DNA of 64,000 nt from Faecalibacterium langellae (GTDB taxonomy: Bacteria > Bacillota > Clostridia > Oscillospirales > Ruminococcaceae). The notes under the pieces were generated by a model. That model had not been told where the DNA came from. It did not search any database and was given only the letters and a program-made list of their open reading frames with translations. This document shows, one piece after another, positions 8,087-16,210 of the stretch. Location: positions 558,001 through 622,000 of the forward strand of contig NZ_NMTR01000021.1 in NCBI RefSeq assembly GCF_002549775.1. Direction: 5' to 3'. The translations under genes were made by a program, and so were the position numbers. The stretch's first letter is position 1, and each line of letters starts with the position of its first letter.

Positions 8087-8116
8087 TTGACAGCCTGCGT
8101 CTCGGCGGCTTATACT
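8087..8116 (+). promoter_or_regulatory. promoter of the DUF1624 gene
   Basis: TTGACA at 8087-8092, 18-base spacer, TATACT at 8111-8116. It rules out an upstream start codon at 8124, which would lie at the transcript end. Confidence 0.65.
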
Positions 8117-8147
8117 GGGAAAAATGGGGAACAAAAGGGGAATGGGA

Positions 8148-8912
8148 ATGGAGAAACTTGCCAAAAACAAAACGGCCCCGGGCCGCTACGCCCTGCTGGA
8201 CGAGCTGCGCGGACTGGACCTTGTCAGCATGATGCTGTATCATGCCTGCTGGGATCTGGTGTTCCTGTTCGGTGTGCAGATGAACTGGTATGCCGCGACG
8301 CCGGGTCATCTGTGGCAGCAATCCATCTGCTGGGTGTTCATCCTGCTTTCCGGCTTCTGCGTGCCGCTGGGGCACCACACTCTGCGGCGCGGCGCGACGG
8401 TCTTCGGAGCCGGGGTGCTGGTCACGGCGGTGACGCTGCTCTTTATGCCGGAGGACCGGGTCGTCTTCGGCGTGCTCACCCTGCTGGGTTCGGCCATGCT
8501 GCTGACCGGCCTGCTGGAACCGCTGCTGAAAAAGGTACCGCCCGCTGTCGGTCTCGCCGTGGCGGCGGTGCTGTTCGCGCTGACCTATCATGCGGCGGAC
8601 CACTACCTCGGCATCGGTGCGCTGCGGCTGGCCCTGCCGGAAAGTCTGTATGCCAACTACTTCACGGCCTATCTGGGTTTTTACCCGTGGTGGTTCTATT
8701 CTACCGATTATTTCCCGCTGGTGCCGTGGCTGTTTTTGTTCTGGTGCGGCTATTTCCTGCACGGGGTCGTGGGCCGCACACGCATGGAACCGCTGCGCCG
8801 TTCGGTCTGCGCCCCGCTTGGCTGGATGGGGCGGCATTCGCTGGTGCTGTATCTGCTGCATCAGCCGGTCATCTTTGGGGTGCTTTGGGTCATCTTCCAA
8901 ATTTTTCACTAA
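8148..8912 (+). CDS. DUF1624 (HGSNAT-like acyltransferase) membrane protein
   Basis: A 254-residue integral membrane protein of the DUF1624 family. It opens with the family motif LLDELRGLDLVSMMLYHACWD and has about seven hydrophobic helices, plus a late HSLVLYLLHQPV motif in which a histidine is conserved. Relatives move acyl groups across membranes; the substrate here is unknown. The start at 8148 is preceded by AAGGGG, and the promoter position supports it over the upstream ATG. Confidence 0.75.
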   Translation: MEKLAKNKTAPGRYALLDELRGLDLVSMMLYHACWDLVFLFGVQMNWYAATPGHLWQQSICWVFILLSGFCVPLGHHTLRRGATVFGAGVLVTAVTLLFMPEDRVVFGVLTLLGSAMLLTGLLEPLLKKVPPAVGLAVAAVLFALTYHAADHYLGIGALRLALPESLYANYFTAYLGFYPWWFYSTDYFPLVPWLFLFWCGYFLHGVVGRTRMEPLRRSVCAPLGWMGRHSLVLYLLHQPVIFGVLWVIFQIFH

Positions 8913-8918
8913 AAAGGC

Positions 8919-8971
8919 TTGACATGGCCCGTCAGCTGTGGTATCCTATCAGTGGTTAGAGAGAGCTAACC
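8919..8971 (+). promoter_or_regulatory. flavodoxin promoter with palindromic operator
   Basis: TTGACA at 8919-8924, 17-base spacer, TATCCT at 8942-8947, then the perfect inverted repeat GGTTAG-N6-CTAACC at 8954-8971 over the expected transcription start. The palindrome recalls DtxR/IdeR-type boxes, which suggests metal control; this is inference. Confidence 0.55.
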
Positions 8972-8981
8972 GTTAGGAGAG

Positions 8982-9007
8982 CGCGTCTGCAGTTCCAGAC
9001 GCGTTTT
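8982..9007 (+). terminator. hairpin with T-run in the flavodoxin leader
   Basis: CGCGTCTG / CAGACGCG stem followed by TTTTC, between the two palindromes. It could act as an attenuator. Confidence 0.45.
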
Positions 9008-9020
9008 CACGGAACATAAA

Positions 9021-9036
9021 GTTAGAGATATCTAAC
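9021..9036. promoter_or_regulatory. second flavodoxin palindrome
   Basis: GTTAGA-GATA-TCTAAC, perfect 6+6 inverted repeat, 30 bases before the flavodoxin start. Same motif as at 9568. Confidence 0.5.
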
Positions 9037-9066
9037 TAATATTGATTTGAGAGAGGTCGATCTTTT

Positions 9067-9483
9067 ATGAGCAAAGTAGCAGTCGTATTCTGGAGCGCAA
9101 CCGGCAACACCGAGACCATGGCAAACTGCGTCGCAGAGGGCGCAAACGGCACCATCGTGCCCTGCGGCGAGATGAACGCTGCAAAGCTGGCTGAGTTTGA
9201 TGCAGTGGCTTTTGGCTGCCCCGCAATGGGCGCCGAGCAGCTGGAGGAGAGCGAGTTCGAGCCCATGTTCTCTGACCTGGAGGGCTCCCTGAACGGCAAG
9301 AAGATCGCCCTGTTCGGTTCTTACGGCTGGGGCGACGGCCAGTGGATGCGTGACTGGGTCGAGCGTGCGCAGGGTGACGGCGCACAGGTGCTGAACGGCG
9401 AAGGCCTGATCTGCAACGAGGCACCGGACGACGATGTTCAGGCAGCCTGCCGCAAGCTGGGCGCAGACCTGGCTGCATGGTAA
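9067..9483 (+). CDS. flavodoxin
   Basis: A 138-residue short-chain flavodoxin that carries electrons through FMN, often replacing ferredoxin when iron is short. The phosphate-binding loop WSATGNTETMA is at residues 11-21. The FMN loops GCPAMGAEQLEE and GSYGWGDGQWM follow at the expected distances. It is monocistronic, downstream of a promoter with two GTTAG-type palindromes, which fits nutrient-dependent control. Confidence 0.92.
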   Translation: MSKVAVVFWSATGNTETMANCVAEGANGTIVPCGEMNAAKLAEFDAVAFGCPAMGAEQLEESEFEPMFSDLEGSLNGKKIALFGSYGWGDGQWMRDWVERAQGDGAQVLNGEGLICNEAPDDDVQAACRKLGADLAAW

Positions 9484-9499
9484 GCCGGAAAAGCTTCTC

Positions 9500-9528
9500 T
9501 TGACAAAAAAGGTCTGGTGCGCTAAACT
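9500..9528 (+). promoter_or_regulatory. promoter downstream of flavodoxin
   Basis: TTGACA at 9500-9505, 17-base spacer, TAAACT at 9523-9528. A short GCCG-CGTGT-CGGC hairpin with TTTTT follows, then the palindrome at 9565, the same layout as at the flavodoxin gene. Confidence 0.55.
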
Positions 9529-9564
9529 GTAAAAATGCCGCGTGTCGGCGTTTTTATAAGGTTG

Positions 9565-9586
9565 AAAGTTAGAAGACTCTAACTTT
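9565..9586. promoter_or_regulatory. third GTTAGA-N4-TCTAAC palindrome
   Basis: AAAGTTAGA-AGAC-TCTAACTTT, a perfect 9+9 inverted repeat, the longest of the three in this region. It suggests one regulator controls flavodoxin and the YgbA-like locus. Confidence 0.5.
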
Positions 9587-9623
9587 TCCGGGCGCAGCAG
9601 ACCCTGTACAGAATGCAAAATGG

Positions 9624-9669
9624 CGGCAGGGGACAGCAGGCGGAAAAAGCCTGTGCTCCTGCCGTTTTT
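9624..9669 (+). terminator. strong terminator before the YgbA-like locus
   Basis: A stem of about 18 bp between CGGCAGGGGACAGCAGGC and its partner, ending in TTTTT. With the promoter at 9500 it defines a transcript of about 135 bases that has no evident ORF and holds the palindrome: an attenuated leader or a small RNA. Confidence 0.75.
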
Positions 9670-9689
9670 CGTTTGAAAAGGCGGTGTGT

Positions 9690-9791
9690 ATGGCAGTGGC
9701 TGCAGCAATTGGTGTAACGGTAGGCTTTGCATTTCTGCGTGGTGCGGTGCGCCGCGCTGCGATCCGTTCGGCCCGGAAAAGCAGAAGGTGA
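9690..9791 (+). CDS. 33-residue hydrophobic and basic small protein
   Basis: Starts MAVAAAIGVTVGFAFLRG and ends in an arginine-rich tail, suggesting one membrane helix with a cytoplasmic basic end. It lies between the terminator and the YgbA-like gene, 21 bases from the latter. No family recognised; the reading rests on its hydrophobic pattern and position. Confidence 0.4.
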   Translation: MAVAAAIGVTVGFAFLRGAVRRAAIRSARKSRR

Positions 9792-9812
9792 AGATCAGGA
9801 GGAACGGACCCG

Positions 9813-10169
9813 ATGTCGAAGGCCCCGAAGAATTTGGACAAAAAACGCGCAGAGGAAAAGCTGCTGGTCAGCGAGATGATCGCTCTCTACTGCCGCAAAC
9901 AGCACGGCACCCCCAAAGGCAGCCTGTGCCCGGAGTGCCAGCAGCTGCACGACTATGCCCTGGCCCGCATCGACCGGTGCCCGTTCATGGAGACAAAGAC
10001 TTTCTGTTCGGCCTGCAAGGTGCATTGCTACAAGCCGGAAATGCGGGAGAAGATCCGCGCTGTCATGCGCTGGGCCGGCCCGCGGATGCTGCCGGTGCAC
10101 CCGGTGCTTTCCCTCAAGCATGTGGCGGTGACCCTCAAGGCGAAGCGCGAAGCCCAAAAGGCTGGCTGA
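9813..10169 (+). CDS. YgbA-like (nitrous oxide-stimulated promoter family) protein
   Basis: A 118-residue protein with the conserved cysteine-rich layout of the YgbA_NO family: CRKQHG, CPECQQLHDYA, CPF, and CSACKVHCYKPEMREKIR, then MRWAGPRM. The founding member in enterobacteria is induced by nitric oxide and linked to iron metabolism. The cysteines suggest a metal or Fe-S site. Its upstream palindrome is shared with flavodoxin, which supports an iron or nitrosative-stress role. Confidence 0.75.
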   Translation: MSKAPKNLDKKRAEEKLLVSEMIALYCRKQHGTPKGSLCPECQQLHDYALARIDRCPFMETKTFCSACKVHCYKPEMREKIRAVMRWAGPRMLPVHPVLSLKHVAVTLKAKREAQKAG

Positions 10170-10227
10170 GTTTTCCAGCATAAAGCCTCTGCACCCGGGG
10201 CAACCTAAGGGCAGAGAGGTGATAAAC

Positions 10228-10386
10228 ATGGAAAACATCGGCGTGACCTGTGATGTCTGCGAGTGCTGCCACAATGTTGGCGGCTGCAAGTGCGACCTGC
10301 CCCAGATCAAAGTGACGGAGCAGTGCACCTGCACCACCCAGCAGGTGGAGACCCCGCACTACTGCCAGAACTACGAGAAAAAGTAA
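10228..10386 (+). CDS. DUF1540 small cysteine-rich protein
   Basis: 52 residues with eight cysteines in the DUF1540 order: CDVCECCHNVGGCKC, then CTCTT and a late C. Members are tiny, probably metal-binding proteins of unknown role, common in Clostridia. GAGAGGTG precedes the ATG. A bidirectional terminator follows. Confidence 0.75.
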   Translation: MENIGVTCDVCECCHNVGGCKCDLPQIKVTEQCTCTTQQVETPHYCQNYEKK

Positions 10387-10400
10387 ACCCCTGACGCAAA

Positions 10401-10442
10401 ACAGCTCCCGCCAGAGCATTCCTCCGGCGGGAGCTGTTTTCG
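10401..10442. terminator. bidirectional terminator
   Basis: ACAGCTCCCGCC pairs with GGCGGGAGCTGT with T-runs on both strands, between convergent genes. Confidence 0.85.
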
Positions 10443-10455
10443 TTGTACTGTAAAG

Positions 10456-11070
10456 TTACCGCAGCGTCACGTTGCAGGTGGCAAGGCTGCGCACCAGCGT
10501 GCCGACGCTCTCCTTCATCTGGATGCCGGCAAAGCCCAGCGCAAAGGCGGCCTGCACATTGGCCAGGTTGTCGTCGATGAAGACGCACTCGTCCGCCTTC
10601 AGGCTGTATTTGTCCAGCAGGGCCTGATAGATGCGGGCATCGGGCTTGTTGATGTGCACCTCGCAGGAGGCCACGCCGCCGTCAAACTGGTCCAGCACGC
10701 CGCGGGCGGTCAGTAGTTCCAGGATGTCCTCGGGGATATTGCTCAGGTAATAGACGCAGTAGCCGTGGTTCTTCAGGCGGCGCACCAGCTCGATCATCCG
10801 GTGGCGGGGCCGCAGGATGTGGGTCCAGTCGTCCAGCACGCCCTGCACCTCGAACTCGCACCCGGCGGCCTGGGCATTCTTCAGCATGGTGGCATTGCCC
10901 TCAAAGCGGGAGATGAGCCCGGCGTCCAGCTTTTTCCACTCCTCGCTGCCAAAGGTGAGGTCGTAGACCTTTTCCTCCATCTCGGCACTGCACAGCCGGT
11001 CCACCAGATAAGCTTTCGGGTCAAAATCGACCATCACGCCGCCGATATCAAAAATAATGCTTTTATACAT
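10456..11070 (-). CDS. HAD-superfamily hydrolase (YihX-like)
   Basis: A 204-residue phosphatase. Motif I is DIGGVMVDFD, where the usual first DxD aspartate is kept but the second position is glycine. Motif II is YLSNIPED, motif III KPDARIYQ, and motif IV FIDDNLANV. The pattern fits HAD subfamily IA variant 3, which includes sugar-phosphate phosphatases such as YihX. The ATG at 11070 has a GGCGG site; a longer frame lacks one. Substrate unknown. Confidence 0.8.
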   Translation of the reverse strand: MYKSIIFDIGGVMVDFDPKAYLVDRLCSAEMEEKVYDLTFGSEEWKKLDAGLISRFEGNATMLKNAQAAGCEFEVQGVLDDWTHILRPRHRMIELVRRLKNHGYCVYYLSNIPEDILELLTARGVLDQFDGGVASCEVHINKPDARIYQALLDKYSLKADECVFIDDNLANVQAAFALGFAGIQMKESVGTLVRSLATCNVTLR

Positions 11071-11207
11071 AACTGCCGCCTCGCTTGTATTGGATAGTTT
11101 TCTCAGATATTTTCCATAGTATACCACAACCGGGCGGGTGCTTTCCACCCCTTTGGCATAGAAAATGCCGCCCCGGCGTATGCTGTGGCAGAAAGGGGAG
11201 AGGTGCC

Positions 11208-11507
11208 GTGACCATCCGGGAATTGTGTGAAAAAGAGGTCGTGCAGCTGGAGCGCGGCGTGTGCCTTGGCCGGGCCGATGATCTTGATTTTGACCCGGCC
11301 ACCGCCCGGCTGCAGAGCCTGATCCTGCTGGGGCGGCCCCGGCTGTTCGGGCTGCTGGGCCGGGACGAGAGCCTGACCATCCCCTGGCAGGAGATCGAGA
11401 CCATCGGCACGGATGCCATCCTTGTGCACACGGCCCTGCCGGAACCGCCCCCGCAGGCGCAGGAGCTGACCTTCTGGCAGAAGGTAAAGAAAACGCTGGG
11501 AATGTGA
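11208..11507 (+). CDS. YlmC/YmxH-family PRC-barrel protein
   Basis: A 99-residue protein starting at GTG with GGGGAGAGG upstream. The body TIRELCEKEVVQLERG with a later VCLGRADDLDFD matches the YlmC/YmxH PRC-barrel family, found in spore-forming Firmicutes and their relatives. Function is unknown. It stands alone between a HAD gene on the other strand and the LtaS-like gene. Confidence 0.75.
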   Translation: MTIRELCEKEVVQLERGVCLGRADDLDFDPATARLQSLILLGRPRLFGLLGRDESLTIPWQEIETIGTDAILVHTALPEPPPQAQELTFWQKVKKTLGM

Positions 11508-11527
11508 GTTTTTTGTAAAATCAGGGG

Positions 11528-11555
11528 TGGACTTTTTCGGAGAAGTGACTATAAT
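11528..11555 (+). promoter_or_regulatory. candidate promoter of the LtaS-like gene
   Basis: TGGACT, 16-base spacer, TATAAT at 11550-11555. The -35 is weak. Confidence 0.45.
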
Positions 11556-11660
11556 AATCGCAGAAGCTTTGTGCAAAAAGCATAGAGAAATCGTTCTTTC
11601 AAGCCCTGCCGGGGCTTTCATGACGTTGAAAACACGGATCGTGGAAAGGAAAACAGACCA

Positions 11661-13598
11661 ATGAAAACTCCCAAACCGCTTCTGACCCTGCGGATGGTGT
11701 TCCCTGCGGCGGCATCGCTCATCGTGCTGCTGCTGGGCGAGTGGATCGCCCGCGGGTCGCTGACCGCTGATACATTTGTAAGCTTTATTTTCCCGCATAT
11801 CGGGGCCTATCTTCTGGCCTGGCTGCTGCTGTTTCTGGTGTGGATGCTGCTGGACTGGATCTTCCGCTTTCCACCGCTGTCCACGCTGGGCATGGCGGTG
11901 CTGGGCTGTGCGCCCTGCGCGGTGAACTTCTACACCCTGCAGCTGCGCGGTGAGCCCTTTCTGCCGTGGGATCTGATGCAGGTGTCCGAGGCTGCCGGGG
12001 TGGCCTCGGCGGCCGGCATCAAAATTCAGACCAGCATGATCGTCACCATCGTCGTGGTGCTGGTGCTGATGGTGGGCAGCTTTTTCCTGTACCGCGGGCG
12101 GCATAAGCAGCGGTGGCTGCCCCGTCTGGCGGGCAGTGCGGCCACCGCTGCCGCCATCTGCCTGCTGGTGTTCGGCGTGTATCTGCAGCCCGCCGTCACC
12201 CAGGTGCTGGGCATCACGCCGGACGCCTGGATGCAGGACCGCTATTACCGCTATTACGGCGTCGTCACCGGCTTTATGACCAACCTGACCAATCTGGAGA
12301 TCGACAAGCCGGAGGGTTATTCCGAGGAGACGGTGGACGACCTGCTGGACAAGGTGGACGAGAGCCGGAACTTCAGCACCGGCCCGCTCTATTCCACCAG
12401 CTACAGCGCCACTACCCCGAAGGACGAGCAGGAAAAGCAGCCCACCATCATCTATGTGATGGACGAATCCTACTGGGATGTGTCGGAGCTGGAACAGTAC
12501 GGCATCGAGTTCGACACCGACGTTTCCGCCAACCTGCACGCCCTGCAGCAGACCAGTGCCTATGGCCGGGCCTACAGCCCCAGCTTCGGCGGCGGCACCT
12601 GTGACGTGGAGTTTGAAGCTCTCACCGGCTACTCGGTGTCCTTCCTGCCCAGCGGCAGCAAGCCCTACCAGCAGCATGTCACCAAACCCATGTTCGCCCT
12701 GCCCAATTACCTGCGGCTCAAAGGCTACCAGACGGCGGCGGTGCACTGCTTCTGGGCCAAGTACTGGAGCCGCGATAAGGCTTACCCCAACCTCGGCTTT
12801 GAGGATTTCATCAGCCTGGAAGACATGCATGGCGTGAACAAAGTGCGCAAGCACTACTGGACCAGCGGCCTTGTCACCGACGATTCCATGGCCGACCAGA
12901 TCATCCAGCAGTACGAGAAGATGAGCGCTTCCTCGAACGAGCCCATCTTCCTGCACGCGGTCACCATGCAGAACCATACCAATTATAATAAGGACAACTA
13001 CCCCGACGACGAGCGGGTGAAGGTGCTCAAGCACCCGGCGGGCATGTCGGCCAGCACCGTGGGCGCGCTGGAAGACTTCGCCACCGGCATCCGGGATGCA
13101 GATGCCATGCTGGGCAAGCTGACCGAATACTTCTCGCAGGTGGACGAGCCGGTCATTCTGGTGTTCTGGGGCGATCACTATAACCCCATCGACTCCAACT
13201 ACGATGTTTACACCACCACCGGCTACGCCAGCGATTCCAGCTCGGACCCGCGCCTGCACCAGACCACGCTGCTCATGTGGTCCAACTACAGCCAGCAGCA
13301 GGTGGACCTTGGCACCATCGCCGCCTATGACATCTCGCCGGTCATGATGGACATCTTCGGGCTGGACGAGCCGCTCTACTTCCAGTTTTTGAACCGGCAG
13401 CTGCGGGTGGCCAGCCGCACCAATACCCGCGGCACCACCATGAACCTGGACGGCACGACCACCACCGAGCCTACCGAGTTCCAGCAGCGGTGGAGCAATG
13501 AGCAGTGGTTTTTGCAGTACGACCTGATGTTCGGCAAGGGGTACGCCCTCAAACGCATGGGTCTTGCGGGTCTGAGCGGCGTGGATACAGGCAAATGA
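11661..13598 (+). CDS. LtaS-like phosphoglycerol transferase (sulfatase fold)
   Basis: A 645-residue membrane enzyme. Five hydrophobic segments fill the first 200 residues, followed by an extracellular sulfatase-like domain. The catalytic threonine sits in FGGGTCDVEFE near residue 313, the metal-binding start is VMDESYWDVSE, and late ligands are in VFWGDHYNP. LtaS enzymes polymerise glycerol phosphate from phosphatidylglycerol onto lipid or glycan at the outer face of the membrane. It is monocistronic. Confidence 0.85.
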   Translation: MKTPKPLLTLRMVFPAAASLIVLLLGEWIARGSLTADTFVSFIFPHIGAYLLAWLLLFLVWMLLDWIFRFPPLSTLGMAVLGCAPCAVNFYTLQLRGEPFLPWDLMQVSEAAGVASAAGIKIQTSMIVTIVVVLVLMVGSFFLYRGRHKQRWLPRLAGSAATAAAICLLVFGVYLQPAVTQVLGITPDAWMQDRYYRYYGVVTGFMTNLTNLEIDKPEGYSEETVDDLLDKVDESRNFSTGPLYSTSYSATTPKDEQEKQPTIIYVMDESYWDVSELEQYGIEFDTDVSANLHALQQTSAYGRAYSPSFGGGTCDVEFEALTGYSVSFLPSGSKPYQQHVTKPMFALPNYLRLKGYQTAAVHCFWAKYWSRDKAYPNLGFEDFISLEDMHGVNKVRKHYWTSGLVTDDSMADQIIQQYEKMSASSNEPIFLHAVTMQNHTNYNKDNYPDDERVKVLKHPAGMSASTVGALEDFATGIRDADAMLGKLTEYFSQVDEPVILVFWGDHYNPIDSNYDVYTTTGYASDSSSDPRLHQTTLLMWSNYSQQQVDLGTIAAYDISPVMMDIFGLDEPLYFQFLNRQLRVASRTNTRGTTMNLDGTTTTEPTEFQQRWSNEQWFLQYDLMFGKGYALKRMGLAGLSGVDTGK

Positions 13599-13641
13599 GC
13601 GAAAAACAGACGATTTCTTTGTAAAAAACAGAGAAAAACTC

Positions 13642-13670
13642 TTGCAACCGGCTTTTATTTGTGATATTAT
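13642..13670 (+). promoter_or_regulatory. rpsB-tsf promoter
   Basis: TTGCAA, 17-base spacer, TATTAT at 13665-13670. Confidence 0.65.
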
Positions 13671-13708
13671 AACAAAGCATTACACACGCATCACTATGCC
13701 CTTTTGTG

Positions 13709-13772
13709 CTCCGCAGGGAGTGGAGGGCAGTCCGAAGCCGTCCGATACGGCCAAGGATCACGGTGTGCGGAG
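13709..13772 (+). ncRNA. structured rpsB leader, candidate S2 autoregulatory RNA
   Basis: CTCCGCA (13709-13715) pairs with TGCGGAG (13766-13772) and closes a domain that contains a GCCGT-loop-ACGGC hairpin (13737-13751). The element lies 30 bases before rpsB. S2 is known to repress its own operon through leader RNA in other bacteria; this structure has not been matched to those models. Confidence 0.45.
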
Positions 13773-13801
13773 GCAAAACAATATCTGGAGGTATTTTTAC
13801 T

Positions 13802-14524
13802 ATGGCAGTCGTTTCTATGAAGCAGCTTCTCGAGGCAGGTGTGCACTTCGGTCACCAGACCCGCCGCTGGAACCCCAAGATGAAGAAGTACATCTTCACC
13901 GAGCGCAACGGCATCTATATCATCGATCTGCAGAAGACCGTGAAGAAGCTGGACGAGGCTTACAACTATGTGAAGGAAGTTGCAGCTGAGGGCGGCGACA
14001 TCCTGTTCGTCGGCACCAAGAAGCAGGCTCAGGAGTCCATCCGTGACGAGGCTCTGCGCTGCGGCATGCACTATGTCAACGCTCGCTGGCTGGGCGGTAT
14101 GCTGACCAACTTCCGCACCATCCGCAAGCGCATCGACCGCATGGATCAGCTGGCTAAGATGAAGGAGAACGGCACCTTCGAGCTGCTGCCCAAGAAGGAA
14201 GTGGCTAAGCTGGAGCTGGAGATGGAGAAGCTGGACAAGTACCTGGGCGGCGTCAAGAACATGAAGACCCTGCCGAAGGCTATGTTCATCGTCGATCCTC
14301 ACAAGGAGCGCATCGCTGTTGCTGAGGCCCGCAAGCTGAACATCCCCATCGTGGCTATCGTTGATACCAACTGCAACCCCGACGAGATCGACTACGTCAT
14401 CCCCGGCAACGACGACGCTATCCGCGCTGTCAAGCTGATCGCCGGCGCTATGGCTGACGCTGTGCTGGAAGGCAAGCAGGGCAACCAGGAGGCCGCTCCC
14501 GCTGAGGATGCAGCAAACGCCTGA
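13802..14524 (+). CDS. rpsB: 30S ribosomal protein S2
   Basis: 240 residues beginning [20 protein letters not shown], the universal S2 start, and containing [14 protein letters not shown] and [17 protein letters not shown] lies nine bases before the ATG. It is co-transcribed with tsf, 48 bases downstream, as in most bacteria. The tail is rich in Ala and Glu. Confidence 0.98.
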   Translation: MAVVSMKQLLEAGVHFGHQTRRWNPKMKKYIFTERNGIYIIDLQKTVKKLDEAYNYVKEVAAEGGDILFVGTKKQAQESIRDEALRCGMHYVNARWLGGMLTNFRTIRKRIDRMDQLAKMKENGTFELLPKKEVAKLELEMEKLDKYLGGVKNMKTLPKAMFIVDPHKERIAVAEARKLNIPIVAIVDTNCNPDEIDYVIPGNDDAIRAVKLIAGAMADAVLEGKQGNQEAAPAEDAANA

Positions 14525-14572
14525 TTTCCCATCCCACAAACAACAAAATAACGTGTAAGGGAGAATACGAAA

Positions 14573-15496
14573 ATGGCTATTTCTGCAAAGGACGTTATGG
14601 AACTGCGCAAGCAGACCGACTGCGGCATGATGGAGTGCAAGAAGGCTCTGACCGAGGCTGACGGCAACTTCGAGAAGGCAATCGAGATCCTGCGCGAGCG
14701 TGGTCTGGCTACCGCTGCAAAGAAGGCAAGCCGTACCGCTGCTGAGGGCATGGTCTACGCAGATTACTGCCCCGAGTGCAAGGTCGGTGTTGTCATCGAA
14801 GTCAACGCTGAGACCGACTTCGTTGCCAAGAACGACAAGTTCGTTGCTTTCGTCAAGGAAGCTACTCAGGTCATCATGAAGCAGAACCCCGCTGACGTCG
14901 AGGCTCTGATGGCTTGCAAGACCGAGAACGGCGAGACCGTGGACGAGGCTCTGAAGAACCTGATCCTGGTCATCAAGGAGAACATCAAGGTTCGCCGCTT
15001 CGTCCGTTACGAGGGCGTCTGCTCTGCATACGTCCACGGCGGCGGCACCCACGGCATTCTGGTCAACTTCGAGACCACCAACGGCATCGATGCTAAGGAC
15101 GAGTTCGTTGCTTACGGCAAGGACATTGCTATGCAGGTCGCTGCTGCCAACCCCGGCTACGTCGATGAGGCTTCTGTCCCCGCTGAGGTCGTGGCCAAGG
15201 AGAAGGAGATCATGCTGGCTCAGATGGCCCAGGATCCCAAGAACGCCAACAAGCCCGAGAACGTGAAGCAGAAGATGATCGAGGGCAAGATCAAGAAGTT
15301 CTTCAAGGAGAACTGCCTGGTCGATCAGGAGTTCGTCAAGGACGGCGACCTGTCTGTTGCTCAGTACACCGCTAAGGTCGCAAAGGACCTGGGCGGCGAC
15401 ATCAAGATCGTCAAGTTCACCCGCTTCCAGAAGGGCGAAGGCCTGGAGAAGCGTGCTGACGACTTCGCTGCTGAAGTTGCAAGCATGGTGAAGTAA
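14573..15496 (+). CDS. tsf: elongation factor Ts
   Basis: 307 residues, the usual length. The N-terminal UBA-like domain carries VMELRKQTDCGMMECKKAL, and the EF-Tu contact motif appears as NAETDFVAKND. It exchanges GDP on EF-Tu. It is the second gene of the rpsB operon, ending at a strong terminator. Confidence 0.97.
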   Translation: MAISAKDVMELRKQTDCGMMECKKALTEADGNFEKAIEILRERGLATAAKKASRTAAEGMVYADYCPECKVGVVIEVNAETDFVAKNDKFVAFVKEATQVIMKQNPADVEALMACKTENGETVDEALKNLILVIKENIKVRRFVRYEGVCSAYVHGGGTHGILVNFETTNGIDAKDEFVAYGKDIAMQVAAANPGYVDEASVPAEVVAKEKEIMLAQMAQDPKNANKPENVKQKMIEGKIKKFFKENCLVDQEFVKDGDLSVAQYTAKVAKDLGGDIKIVKFTRFQKGEGLEKRADDFAAEVASMVK

Positions 15497-15523
15497 TTGA
15501 ACTTCCATTCCAAGGTTGAATTG

Positions 15524-15565
15524 GGAGCCGCAGTACCCGTAACAGGGCGCTGCGGCTCCTTTTTT
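15524..15565 (+). terminator. rpsB-tsf terminator
   Basis: GGAGCCGCAG pairs with CTGCGGCTCC and is followed by TTTTTT. Confidence 0.9.
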
Positions 15566-15696
15566 GTTTGTGGTATCTTTGTTTGAATGGGCTTTACTGC
15601 GGAGCAGGGAAGGGAAAGTACACGATTTAGAATTGTCTCCGCTTCGCTCTGACAATAATAGCGGAAGTTTTATTTATATTTCGTGTTTGTCTACGA

Positions 15697-15895
15697 GTTG
15701 CGGCACCCAGCATTCGTTTCGTGCCTTGAACGGCACTCACGTCTTGCTGGCCGCTGCCCCAACAGCTTCTCCCTGTATTCCCCTTTTTGGCTTCGCCATC
15801 TTCCCCCGGCCGGGGGAAGTCTTTGCCACTGGCGGCGGTCGTCGCCGTTGCAGCCTGCGGGCCGCTCCAAACACATTTTCACGAGAAGGGGCCCC
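15697..15895 (+). repeat. dispersed repeat family A, copy 1, with nested insertion
   Basis: Shares GTTGCGGCACCCAGCA, GTCTTGCTGGCCGC, GCCCCAACAGC and GGCGGCGGTCGT...CCGTTGCAG with the copy at 28287. Relative to that copy it carries an extra block at about 15777-15827 that contains GGCTTCGCC and a TTCCCCCGGCCGGGGGAA palindrome, so one repeat seems inserted into another. Confidence 0.75.
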
Positions 15896-16028
15896 ATCGG
15901 GAAGATGCATGTCTATCAGCAAATGCTGTGCAGCGTTTACGTCGCTTTTCGCGAATGAGACCGTAAGATCGATCGCAATTGACGTTAAAAATGAATTTTG
16001 CCTTTAGGTCCCTTCCCGTGAAAAAGTG

Positions 16029-16058
16029 TTATAGAAACGACCGCAGTCGTTTCTATAA
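16029..16058. repeat. perfect 13-bp inverted repeat
   Basis: TTATAGAAACGAC-CGCA-GTCGTTTCTATAA. It has no T-run, so it is not a plain terminator; it may be an operator or a small mobile element end. Confidence 0.6.
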
Positions 16059-16132
16059 TACATAACAAAAAATAAATATACATCTGTTATGCCCAGAGTG
16101 AAACGGAGGGCATTCTAAATCGTAAACACCGC

Positions 16133-16174
16133 AAACAAAAACGCCGCTGACAGTTTTGAAGCCGTCAGCGGCGT
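16133..16174 (-). terminator. cstA terminator
   Basis: ACGCCGCTGAC pairs with GTCAGCGGCGT and the minus strand continues into TTTTTG. Confidence 0.8.
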
Positions 16175-16210
16175 TGTGCTTATTCCGTTAAGCGATGCCT
16201 AAATCTGCAA

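Larger units (their letters stand above)
15566..16132. other. gene-free, repeat-rich spacer
   Basis: About 570 bases between convergent tsf and cstA without a credible gene. It contains a dispersed repeat (15697-15895) with another palindromic element nested in it, and a perfect 13-bp inverted repeat at 16029-16058. Open frames here follow the repeats and have no ribosome sites. Confidence 0.7.

Noticed and set aside
15564-16007. 147-residue ORF between tsf and cstA
   Set aside because: It runs through the dispersed repeat and its nested palindrome, lacks a ribosome site, and matches no protein pattern.
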